A stretch of 10,759 bases of DNA from Gryganskiella cystojenkinii. Taxonomy: Eukaryota > Mortierellomycota > Mortierellomycetes > Mortierellales > Mortierellaceae. The stretch's first letter is position 1; every line of letters begins with the position of its first letter. Location: contig JAAAIG010001101.1 in the NCBI GenBank assembly GCA_015852425.1, positions 1-10,759 of the forward strand, given 5' to 3'. The position numbers and the translations under genes were made by a program. The notes beneath the pieces were generated by a model. It saw nothing but the letters and a program-made list of their open reading frames with translations, was not told the DNA's origin and made no database searches. Below, one piece after another: positions 1-7,880 of the stretch.

Positions 1-735
1 CACGACTAGTTTTAGGCTGGCAACAGCTTCTAATAGTAACGAATAAAGGGATAAAAGGTTTTATCATAATCGTCCACAATCGATGACCATCGAGTGGATA
101 AATAACGCTGAAAGTGGTCGATATGGCCCTGTCAGATTTTCAGGAAGGGGGTGAATCCAACCGTAAATACCAGAAGTGCTATTGGTTTCCACCTGCTACG
201 GTAATATTAATAATCTCAGTAAACTGAACGGTTCGCTCCTGCTTGTGGCGATGCGAAAAGTCTCCGAGTTCTGAGAGCAATGGCAGAAAGCAGAAAAGGT
301 CCCTCTCCACTGGAATTTTGTCTATTTCACTCTTTCTCATCCCTGACTGTCACACCACGCTCACTCATATCGCGCGCTGTTGCCACTACTCTTACTCCCT
401 TCTCATCATCATACCTCTTCTCGTCTTCTTATCATCAACACCCTGTGCTCGTCCTCCTCCTCACATCAACTTCATCTCATTCTTTTTCATTTATCTTCAC
501 CTCGTACTCCAGCCGTTCTAACAGTCCCCCCCCCCCACTTCTCCGTATGTAAGCTGTATACCACGAGAATCGTAATCGTAATTATTAGAACGCCCTGAGT
601 TGAAACAACGGGAGACATCACTAAAGAAGCCTCACCTCTTTCTTTTCCCCATTCCTCCTTCATTATCACACTTTCTGGTGAGTCATCGTCACTGTCTTCG
701 TCGTCATTCCTGTCAGGTCACTTTCTTCATCTTTT
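1..735 (+). promoter_or_regulatory. Upstream region and CT-rich leader of the F-box/LRR gene
   Basis: I see no convincing gene here. Positions 1-300 have mixed composition. From about 300 to 735 the + strand is strongly pyrimidine-rich (runs of TC, CTT and CTCC) and includes an uninterrupted run of 11 C at 526-536. Small open frames in this stretch are overlapping products of the low-complexity sequence and are not genes. Fungal-type 5' splice sequences occur (GTATGT at 545-550, GTGAGT at 678-683), and a CAG ends at 716, so an intron in the 5' UTR is possible but unproven. The same kind of leader precedes the other three genes, which supports reading it as promoter and 5' UTR. Confidence 0.5.
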
Positions 736-1634
736 ATGACCAAGATGGTCCAGACGCATGCCCTTGATCTATATGAGATTCGCTTAAGAATTGTCAGCAG
801 CCTTGACTTCAACGACCGTGCATCCTGTGCGCGTGTGCGTAAGGATTGGAACGACTCATTTACGCCTTTCCTCTACGACTCTGTTTTCTTGTGGGAACAT
901 GGTCCTACCATGGAGTCCATCAAGAGCAACAAACACCTTATACGGCACCTGACGATTCAGCGATGTGCCTATGGAAAACGATCATGGACATCTGAACGAG
1001 ACAAAGTGGTTTCTAGCGTCATGGCCAACTCGGCTCTGACTTCTTTGGATTTGTGCAAAAACTCGATCGGAGATAACGGAGCTCATGTATTGGCTGTGGC
1101 ACTCAAGACCAACTCAACTTTGATCAATCTGCTCCTGGATCAGAACTCGAAGAAGGAGCTCAGGCACTGTCAGACGCACTCAAGACCAACTCGACTCTGT
1201 CCACCTTGAACTTGTGCAACAACTCGATCGGAGACAAAGGAGCTAATGCATTGGCTGAGGCACTCAATACCAACTCAACTTTGACCAATCTGCTCCTGGA
1301 TCAGAACTCGATTGGAAAAGAAGGAGGTCAAGCAATGTCAGATGCACTTATGATCAACTCGACTCTAATCTGTTTGGGCCTGTTCGGCAACTCGATTGGA
1401 GACAGTGGAGCTCAGGCACTGTTTGAGGCACTCAAGGTCAATTTGACTCTGTCCAACTTGAACTTGTGCAACACTTCGATCGGAGACAGTGAAGCTCAAG
1501 CGCTGTCAGAGGCACTCAAGACCAACTCAACTCTGATCAGGTTGACTTTGCAGTGTAATTCGATTGGAGACAACGGAAGTCAGGCCATGGCAGACATGCT
1601 GAAGACCAACTTGACTCTGTCCATTCTCTACTAG
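736..1634 (+). pseudogene. F-box/leucine-rich-repeat protein gene, frame broken by a 7-bp deletion
   Basis: The first part (736-1209) encodes 138 in-frame residues: an F-box-like region at about residues 8-52 (ALDLYEIRLRIVSSL, then CARVRKDW), a linker, and one full NLRC3/RNI-type LRR. F-box proteins of this kind are usually substrate adaptors of SCF ubiquitin ligases. After codon 138 (1147-1149) the frame shifts; residues 139 to the TGA at 1207-1209 are missense. The LRR array continues in another frame to the TAG at 1632-1634. The sister repeat at 1293-1325 shows the cause: 7 bases (TTGGAAA) present there are missing around 1150-1151. There are about 8 repeats of 28 residues with core LxLxxNSIGDxGAxAL; the last is cut short. 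The second ATG (745, A at -3 and G at +4) has a better start context than the first (736, T at -3). Either a pseudogene, an assembly error, or two separately expressed halves; no GT-AG intron repairs the frame. Confidence 0.7.
1027..1634 (+). repeat. Array of 84-bp LRR-coding tandem repeats
   Basis: Units start at 1027, 1111, 1188, 1272, 1356, 1440, 1524 and 1608 (the last is partial). All full units are 84 bp except the second, which is 77 bp. Each encodes 28 residues beginning N-S-T-L and containing NSIGD. Units 1-2 resemble units 3-4 as a pair: unit 2 (1111-1150) and unit 4 (1272-1311) differ at a single base over 40, pointing to duplication of a two-repeat, 168-bp block. Confidence 0.85.
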
Positions 1635-2472
1635 ACCGCGAAAAGAGGCAATCTGTTTGTCAGTCCATTCGACGCACACGATCACGCAACTGGAAGAGAG
1701 ATGCCAGTCTCGACGCTCACAGAGCTCTTCTCGTTTCTCAGGAATGGTTCAGAGCTTCCGAAAACGCGGAAAACGCGCAATAAAATTGGTGGCAAAAGAT
1801 AGAGGAGGGAGGGATGACAGAATTTGATTATGTAAATCTGGCTCATTCCATTATCACCATCTCAATGGTCTGTGCGCTAAGTCGCTCCGCCCAAAGGTGG
1901 TTGTGGTCCTACAGTCCGTGAGGCTAGAGCTTTGAATGAAACTCGTTTCCTTTGAAATTGATGATTTTGACTGCAAACTCTGACTTTCCGGATTCACCTG
2001 GCCAATTTTTAATATACTCCGGCGCAACCTTGATGCCGTTCTTGAGAGACGAAAAATGCTGTTTTGGCAAATTCTAGATGTCCAAGAGATTACAGGCGAA
2101 CACCACAATCGAACAATCTAACTTAAGCAGAGTGAGAGAGGTTTTTCGGGATTCTTCATAGTTACTCTTTGACCACCAATTTAACCTCAAATACATATTC
2201 CCTCCGTTAAGCTAACCGACAGGGAATGGGTTTCTCCAAATGTGGGTATGCATGGTTCGCGGGGCGTGGAATGAGCAGGTCATTGATCAAACCAACACCT
2301 GAATTCTTTCACTCGTTAAATTTCTGACCATTCCGTTTCACTAAGAAGACGAAGGAAGCAAAGAGAGTTACAAAAAAAATCTAAAGAAATAGAGCTGCAA
2401 AGGGCAGCTTTTATGATAAGTGTATGCTTGTCTTGATATTTGGTACAGTGGCACTAGTGTGGAGAGTTTTGA
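1635..2472. other. Intergenic region with an inverted repeat and a weak decayed frame
   Basis: No intact gene is visible. The 10-bp arms AAATTGGTGG (1783-1792) and CCACCAATTT (2173-2182) form an inverted repeat enclosing 400 bp, with patchy complementarity just inside. On the minus strand, 2073-1927 reads as 49 stop-free codons of ordinary amino-acid composition (for example VAPEYIKNWPGESGK), flanked and followed by in-frame stops. This could be a relic of an unrecognised coding sequence, or chance. A small hairpin (AGCTGC 2393-2398, GCAGCT 2404-2409) lies in the presumed 3' UTR of the following minus-strand gene. I saw no canonical AATAAA for that gene. Confidence 0.35.
1779..1784 (+). terminator. 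Possible poly(A) signal AATAAA of the F-box/LRR gene
   Basis: A canonical AATAAA lies about 145 bp after the TAG at 1632-1634, a reasonable 3' UTR length for a fungal gene. It follows a 9-bp tandem GAAAACGCG duplication. The match is exact but the hexamer is short, so the call rests on position. Confidence 0.35.
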
Positions 2473-5034
2473 CTAGTTGGTCAAAGGAGCTAGAGCAGTG
2501 GTAGTCGTGGTGTCGCTGTGAACATTGGTCATCTCTTTGAAGTTTTCGAGCTTGATGAGCTCGTCTTGGATCTGATCCAATGTGAAAACGATTCTTTTTC
2601 GGGTCAGACGTGTCAACGGTGGGGCCAAGAGCATGGTCGCGATCGTGTAGAGCAAGGTCCAGAACAGGAGTGTAAAGAGTTGAAGAGTCGTGCTGATGAT
2701 CGTTGCGGCCACCAATTTACACCATCGATCATTGCAATCGTTGTTTTGGACGACTGTCCTTGCTATTGCTGCTTGTGGTGTTGGCGTTGACCTTCTTTTC
2801 AATCGATCCTGTCTGATCTTGTTAAGGTTTGTTGTCGGCCACGTAGGCATTCCTGACATGGAACCATGATCGATCTGGTCCCTGAATAATGTGAACGGGG
2901 TGGTTGCTGACGTTGCATTCGTGGACGAGGAGGGTTTCTCCTTGATTGCCGTCTCCGTGAGATGAATCGCCATGGATGAGAGAAAGATCCAGAGGTCTTC
3001 CGAATTTGTTGTCGAAGGCTTAACAGTCCCTGGTGCCAGTACCCTCTTGGGTGTCCCGGAGAGGTATTCCTGGTTATGCAGCTCGGTGTGTTTACTCAAA
3101 ACCTTTTCCTTGCCCGACAGTCCATGCTCACTCGTATCTATGAGAAGGTCCTCGATCTTGGTCTCGATGGAGAAGCAGGAGGAGGAAGAGTTCCGTGGGG
3201 ACAATATGGAAAACGACGAAGGAGTATAGCCTGAGGAGAAACTGTCAACGAGCGTATAGGAAGAGGACGATTTCGAGAATTGATTGATTTGTTGAAGGGA
3301 GAAGTCGTGACAACTCTCGCCTTCCTCTCTGTCGTGACCCATTTCCGTGAATGAGTCTCTACTGACATGATAGCCCTGCTCTTGGAGGTCGGCAGAGTAA
3401 TCCGAAATGATAGAGATCAACGAGTCCTCCTCCTCTTCAACTTGTTGCTGCTGCTGCTGTTGTTGTTCTTGTTGTGTTGACGAAAGTGGTGGTGGTAGAA
3501 CATGGTTCTGATGCAAGGATGCCCAGGTATCGTGGTCAAAAGACCATATATCTAACGGGTGGTCACGCTCCCGACATTTTGACGAAGACAGGGACAGAAA
3601 CGTCGGATCGGCCCAGTAACAGTTATCCAGAGATCTTGCCCTCTCATGAACGAGATCGCCTGCAGCGATTTGTCTGTACATGCTCTTTTGCAATCTCCTG
3701 TGCACCAAATGCTGGTGAGTGGCTACGGCGACCAGGTCCCTAGTCAAGCCATCGATAGTCTCAACTGTTCGGCCCAGTTCGGATTCCACTCGCTCGATAA
3801 CCCTTTGGAGCTCTTCAGTATGCTCCTCTTGCTGTTGCTTCTGTAGTCGTTCCGGTCGATCTGGTGGAAAACTTGAGCAATGTCGAAGAATTCTTTGTGG
3901 TCCAGAGGTTACCGTTGTTGGTGATGGTGACAAAGCCGGTGATTGATTGTTGACGGGAAGCGGTGTTGTAGGTGTTGTGGGTGAGAGTGAATCCGAAAGG
4001 CTCACAGCAGAGTCGCAGACTGTTGATATAGTTCCATCATCGCCTCTGCGAGCCCTCCTCCTGGTCCTGTTCCAATACGTTGAAGGCGGTACCTCTGGTG
4101 GCGAGTCACCCGTTTGGATCGACTCAACGGATTGTAGCTCCGAAAAGAGACTCCTCGTCTTGACCATCCTGCTGGACCTTGACCGCCTCCTTCTCCAAAT
4201 AGTGCTGTCGGTGTCGATGACCCTTTCACTGGTTGACCAACTCCATCTTTCCGATAGTTGAGGCTCACAACTGGAGATGCTGTCCCTGCAATTTGTAGCT
4301 ATTGTTGCTCCGTGTCTTGGTCCTTCTCCTTGGTGACTAAAAGTGGGTAGTCTCCCTGATGGAAAGGTTCTCGTCGTTCTTTGGTCCTTGAGGCCCTCAG
4401 CAGATAGATCGTCCGAATCTTGATCGCTGCCGTCATCGTCGTAATCATCGTCTTCCAAAAGAATATTCGATAGTGCGATGATTTCCTCTGAGATATCGGG
4501 ATTACCGACCGCGATAGAGGCATCCGATAAGAGATGTGTAAGCAGTGAGCAGATTCGTGTGAAAGCCGCATCGTTCGTTGATTTTGGAGAGTCCTTAGCG
4601 GCAAAAAGATGATCGCTGCTGTCGTCATGGTCGTGTATCGTTGACAACGAAGAACGTCGTGACGCTGTTTTGGTGTGTTGCCCATTTCTTCTCACGGGTT
4701 CCGAGCGTTGAGAGGCGGAGGTTATTTCTGCGGGTGTATTAGGCGGTGCCTTGTGTGTCCGTGTCCGTGTCCTTGATGATGGTGTTGTAGGAGGATCTGG
4801 ACGAGGAGGAAGTCGATGTTGGTTACGGTCATGCCCATCATTGCTGTTGCTTAGCGAGTCACGACCTTGTCTGAGCCGGGCTAGGCCCTTATCTTGAACC
4901 CTATGAACGACGGACAATTTTTGTTTTTTTACCGTCAGTTTAGAGATCTTGTTATCGACAAGGGTAGGGATCATTGGTCTATTAATGCAGTAACATGGCT
5001 CATACTGCATCGTGGGCGGAGAGATATCTGACAT
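2473..5034 (-). CDS. Hypothetical low-complexity protein with C-terminal membrane segment (853 aa)
   Basis: I do not recognise a family. The frame is open without introns from the ATG at 5034-5032 to the TAG at 2475-2473. Although it stays open upstream to about 5247, there is no ATG there and that stretch is the CT-rich leader, so 5034 (G at -3) is the likely start. Features by residue: basic/Ser-Thr/Pro-rich N-terminus; amphipathic helical stretch 155-193 (RICSLLTHLLSDASIAV, then EEIIALSNILLE); acidic patch 194-209; Ser/Thr/Pro-rich linker; predicted coiled coil about 391-449; Q8 tract at 524-531 followed by EEEED; Ser-rich region to 620; a single long hydrophobic segment about 774-804 followed by RLTRKR and about 45 hydrophilic residues. 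The order suggests a C-terminally anchored membrane protein with a large disordered cytosolic part, the basic residues staying cytosolic or the tail luminal. Role unknown; probably restricted to related fungi. Confidence 0.75.
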   Translation of the reverse strand: MSDISPPTMQYEPCYCINRPMIPTLVDNKISKLTVKKQKLSVVHRVQDKGLARLRQGRDSLSNSNDGHDRNQHRLPPRPDPPTTPSSRTRTRTHKAPPNTPAEITSASQRSEPVRRNGQHTKTASRRSSLSTIHDHDDSSDHLFAAKDSPKSTNDAAFTRICSLLTHLLSDASIAVGNPDISEEIIALSNILLEDDDYDDDGSDQDSDDLSAEGLKDQRTTRTFPSGRLPTFSHQGEGPRHGATIATNCRDSISSCEPQLSERWSWSTSERVIDTDSTIWRRRRSRSSRMVKTRSLFSELQSVESIQTGDSPPEVPPSTYWNRTRRRARRGDDGTISTVCDSAVSLSDSLSPTTPTTPLPVNNQSPALSPSPTTVTSGPQRILRHCSSFPPDRPERLQKQQQEEHTEELQRVIERVESELGRTVETIDGLTRDLVAVATHQHLVHRRLQKSMYRQIAAGDLVHERARSLDNCYWADPTFLSLSSSKCRERDHPLDIWSFDHDTWASLHQNHVLPPPLSSTQQEQQQQQQQQVEEEEDSLISIISDYSADLQEQGYHVSRDSFTEMGHDREEGESCHDFSLQQINQFSKSSSSYTLVDSFSSGYTPSSFSILSPRNSSSSCFSIETKIEDLLIDTSEHGLSGKEKVLSKHTELHNQEYLSGTPKRVLAPGTVKPSTTNSEDLWIFLSSMAIHLTETAIKEKPSSSTNATSATTPFTLFRDQIDHGSMSGMPTWPTTNLNKIRQDRLKRRSTPTPQAAIARTVVQNNDCNDRWCKLVAATIISTTLQLFTLLFWTLLYTIATMLLAPPLTRLTRKRIVFTLDQIQDELIKLENFKEMTNVHSDTTTTTALAPLTN
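3442..3474 (-). repeat. CAA/CAG tract encoding polyglutamine
   Basis: Within the 853-residue gene, a mixed CAG/CAA run encodes QQE followed by eight glutamines, then V and four glutamates. CAG codons in the middle of the run are pure, so its length may vary between strains. Confidence 0.8.
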
Positions 5035-5896
5035 GGCAAAACGAAGCAGAGGTGAGAAGAGGATTAAGGAGATAAGAAGGGAGTAGCATAAGAGGATTTT
5101 TGTGCCCTTGACTGGCCAAAGAAAAAAAAAAGAAAGCAGACTTCGGTGGAAAGAAAAGTGAAGGAATGGGCAAGTGAAAATAAGAAAAAAAGAAAAAAAA
5201 GGGAGCGAAACCCCAACCACGAGTGGTGCACAAGAAACGCAGGACACAACGAGAGAGGTGTGTCAACAAAAAGGATGGAGAAATGAAAAAAATGAGCATC
5301 GTCGCGCTTATCACAATAGTAATAACGGTTATATTGCACCATGCACTGCACCGGTGCGTTACCATGGAGTTTTGATTGTAGCCTCCTTTTTTTTATTTTG
5401 TGAAGGAAAATGGGAAACGGGGCGAAGGGGGTTGTCCAGTTTTGGTGTTCCTGGGTAATCCTCTTCGACAGCACAACCTTCTCTTCTACTTTTTCTTGGG
5501 GTAGTCAGTGCCTGATTTGAACTTATTTTTTCTTACCCCTCTGCACCGTGCAAAAGTTTTTTGGGAACCTAACACAAGAAAAAAATAGGGGACTTTGACC
5601 ATTTTTAAGCCGACATCGACCATAACTTTCTATTCCCTTGCTCGTAACGATATATATTTTCTAGAACCCCTCACTCTCCTTTTCCTCTGTTCTCGGGCCT
5701 CAGTGCCACGTGCGAGAATGACCAGTGTAGCGTAATGCTATAGAGGGTCTTGAACGAGGATAGTAACGTTTGTTATCTCAAAATGACAGTTCTTTTGGTG
5801 AACAAGTCAACATGGGCAGGAATGCAGCCCGGCCACTGACTCCACTGACTACTCTGAAAGGCATACAGCGTAAAGGGTATCGACAAGATCTTTGAT
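5035..5896 (-). promoter_or_regulatory. CT-rich leader and promoter of the 853-aa gene
   Basis: Read on the minus strand, 5034 up to about 5300 is a pyrimidine-rich leader (seen as AAAGAAAAAAAAG-type sequence on the + strand), matching the leaders of the other genes. Farther upstream are a perfect 10-bp palindrome GCACCGGTGC (5348-5357) and an E-box CACGTG (5707-5712), which could bind bHLH-type regulators. The remainder up to 5896 shows no coding potential that I can support. Promoter function is inferred from position. Confidence 0.45.
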
Positions 5897-5902
5897 TTTA
5901 TT
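5897..5902 (-). terminator. Possible poly(A) signal AATAAA of the 516-aa gene
   Basis: The + strand TTTATT reads AATAAA on the minus strand, about 130 bp downstream of the TGA at 6035-6033. The distance suits a fungal 3' UTR. Confidence 0.4.
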
Positions 5903-6032
5903 ACTTAGTTCACGAAAAGTGGAAGGGATATGAACAGGGTATGCGTATGGTACAACCGATAAAGTGAAGAAATAAGAAAAAAAGAAAAAGAAGAGGAAAA
6001 AGAACGCAAAGAAGGGAAAAAAGTCTGTCTAC

Positions 6033-7071
6033 TCAGTCGTCGTATCCAACCTCGTAGGCAATGATCTCCTTGAATTGCAGTAACAGTTCGGGGTGATTGT
6101 CGAGACACCCATTCATCCTCCGAGTCCAGGCGTTATCGCAAGCGAGGTCCTCTCTTGAGAGCTGCAGAGTCTCACAAAAGATAAGGTAATGATCTCTTGA
6201 ATCCCCACCATGAGACATCCTCCGACCTTGAAGTTTCTCACGGGCGTTGATAAAGAACTGAGGATAATATCGCTCAAAGACCTCAATAGAGAAATCCTCT
6301 AGATCTCGGAACCACTTGATCTGGACTTGTTCAAAGGACGAATCGCGGTACCCGTACTCGTCTTCCCCCCAGAGTTGCAAATCGGACGTTTCTGAATCAT
6401 CGTCATCACCATCATAGCAGTTGAACACATCGGGACCGACCCAACCCACGATGGCCTTGAACTTTTCGAGTAAACAAGGGTGGCCCTGGAGGTACATGTC
6501 CGAGGCGATAGTCTGCATCCAATTTTGATCACAAAGTTCGGATCTCGAGGTTTTGAACAACAGGTCCTTGAAGGATTGTTGGTTTTGGCTCGAGACACTT
6601 GCGTACATGAGCTGGAAGAAGTCAGAGTGGAAAGCGGCCAGCGCTTCTAACTCTGATGATCGATCGAACAGGGCCACGAGCATATCTTGGGGTGCAGGCT
6701 CGGTCAGGATGTGGTTCAGGATGATTTCTTTGGGGGCGGCACAATCCGCACTATTTCGGGTCGATTCTTCTGTTGTCGATGTTGTTAATGTTGTGGAACT
6801 GGACAGGGTTGCTTCGTTTTCTGTTACATTTGAAGCTATGGAGTGAGAGGTGCTGCAAGGTTCTGCTGTCGTGCATGAAGGTGCTGATTGCAGGCTTTGC
6901 TCATCCCCAACAAGGAGAGCGATCGTCTTGATTTCGTTATTGGGATTAGACTCTTCTTCTTCATGCAGAGGTGTGAGTGACACTCGGCGAAGCGCTTGTT
7001 CGGCCAAGAGAAGCGACTCGGGGACATGATCGTCGTTGATGTCGGTCTCGACCTTGCTCCTTTCGTCAACG

Positions 7072-7105
<34 letters not shown>

Positions 7106-7583
7106 GACGAAAACGGCAACGGCGAGTTCGGACGACAGAATCGACCTCAAAGGTCACCGTCGGTCGACGGCTCTGTGCGTTACCAGGACCTTTTTCGGCT
7201 GTCGTCGACGTCCTAGTAGAAACATAGGATCGATAATCAACCACCTCGCCGGTACCTTGCATCTCTTGGTTGTGATCGAAAAGGTGAATCGGGGAGAGGT
7301 GTTCTTGAGAGTCTTTACGCTTACGGAGGTGAAGGATTGACACCGGTGGAGGAAGGAAAGACCTTGGGGAGGAAGGGGAGCGCATCGACAGGTCACTAGA
7401 GTCGTCCTCGCCAGAGTCGGAGCCAAGGTCGAGTGGAGGCGTTCCAGCAGTGACTGAGCATTCATCTGTCATCATCATGTCCTCGTTTTGGGTCTTGTCG
7501 CTCTCGAAAAAGACCTTGGGTCGACCCAACGATGGATCTCTTCGATTGAGGGCGTCGAAGCTGAGGCTCTGGATATTAGACAT
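6033..7583 (-). CDS. Hypothetical protein with two copies of a PAH-like C-terminal module (516 aa)
   Basis: I do not recognise a named family. The intronless frame ends with TGA at 6035-6033. I chose the ATG at 7583-7581 (MSNIQSLSFDAL; A at -3). An in-frame ATG at 7826 would add 81 residues, but it has T at -3 and the added part translates the CT-rich leader. Residues 1-300 are disordered and Ser/Thr/Asp-rich, with GRPKVFFES at 20-28, RPTVTFEV at 140-147, VVRTRRCRFRH before an 11-Asp run (161-171), and a Ser/Thr-rich linker. The C-terminus holds two diverged modules. Module A (318-383) has FF, CDQNW, GHPCLLEKFKAIVGWVG; module B (439-513) has FF, CDNAW, NHPELLLQFKEIIAYEVG. The HPxLLxxFKxI pattern recalls PAH domains of Sin3-type corepressors, which bind transcription factors, but the resemblance is weak and by eye only. 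An acidic insert (GDDDDSE) separates the modules. A nuclear regulatory role is a guess. Confidence 0.75.
7071..7105 (-). repeat. GAT trinucleotide microsatellite encoding polyaspartate
   Basis: About eleven ATC/GAT units in a row (seen as CATCAT on the + strand) encode 11 aspartates at residues 161-171 of the 516-residue protein. Nearly pure GAT codons suggest expansion by replication slippage. Confidence 0.9.
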
Positions 7584-7880
7584 GTTTTGATGTTGTGTTT
7601 GGGTGGTTGATGAGAGATTTATTTGTGTACAGTACACTTGCAAGAAAATTATGCTGCTTTGTTGGGATATGAATTTTTCGTCAAACACGCGAGAGAAGCG
7701 TTGTGCGGAGAAAGAGACAAACAGGAGAAGAAAGAAGAAAAAAAGAGGGAAGGGAGGGATAAGGAAAAGCTGTTGTGAAAGGCGGGAAGAGGAAGTGGTT
7801 GCAGACCACAAACAAAAGAGAGACATAAAAAAGAAAGAAAGGGCACACTATCAACTCTTGAGCTAATTTTCTTCTTTTTG
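7584..7880 (-). promoter_or_regulatory. CT-rich 5' leader of the 516-aa gene
   Basis: On the minus strand this stretch is strongly pyrimidine-rich from about 7680 to 7880, then CA-rich just before the ATG at 7583. It contains the in-frame upstream ATG at 7826. The odd palindrome GTGTAC-A-GTACAC lies at 7625-7637. The leader reading follows from composition and position. Confidence 0.45.

Noticed and set aside
243..669. Several 60-92 codon open frames on both strands
   Set aside because: They overlap one another in a CT-rich stretch, their translations are low-complexity Ser/Leu/Pro/His, and they read as a 5' leader.
678..716. Possible 39-nt intron GTGAGT..CAG in the leader of the F-box/LRR gene
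   Set aside because: Too short for a usual fungal intron, and no branch site is visible.
1854..2108. Minus-strand open frame of 84 codons
   Set aside because: It lacks an ATG start, is Ser/Arg-rich as expected of an off-frame translation, and a neighbouring frame looks more protein-like though broken.
2393..2409. AGCTGC/GCAGCT hairpin as a transcription terminator
   Set aside because: A 6-bp stem in a eukaryotic 3' region is weak evidence, and hairpin terminators are not expected for polymerase II genes.
5035..5247. N-terminal extension of the 853-aa protein with a hydrophobic Phe/Leu-rich segment
   Set aside because: No ATG occurs in this part of the frame, and the hydrophobicity comes from translating the pyrimidine-rich leader.
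5000..5474. Two overlapping minus-strand frames of 121 and 136 codons upstream of the 853-aa gene
   Set aside because: Phe/Leu/Ser-rich products of the CT-rich leader; one overlaps the real start in another frame.
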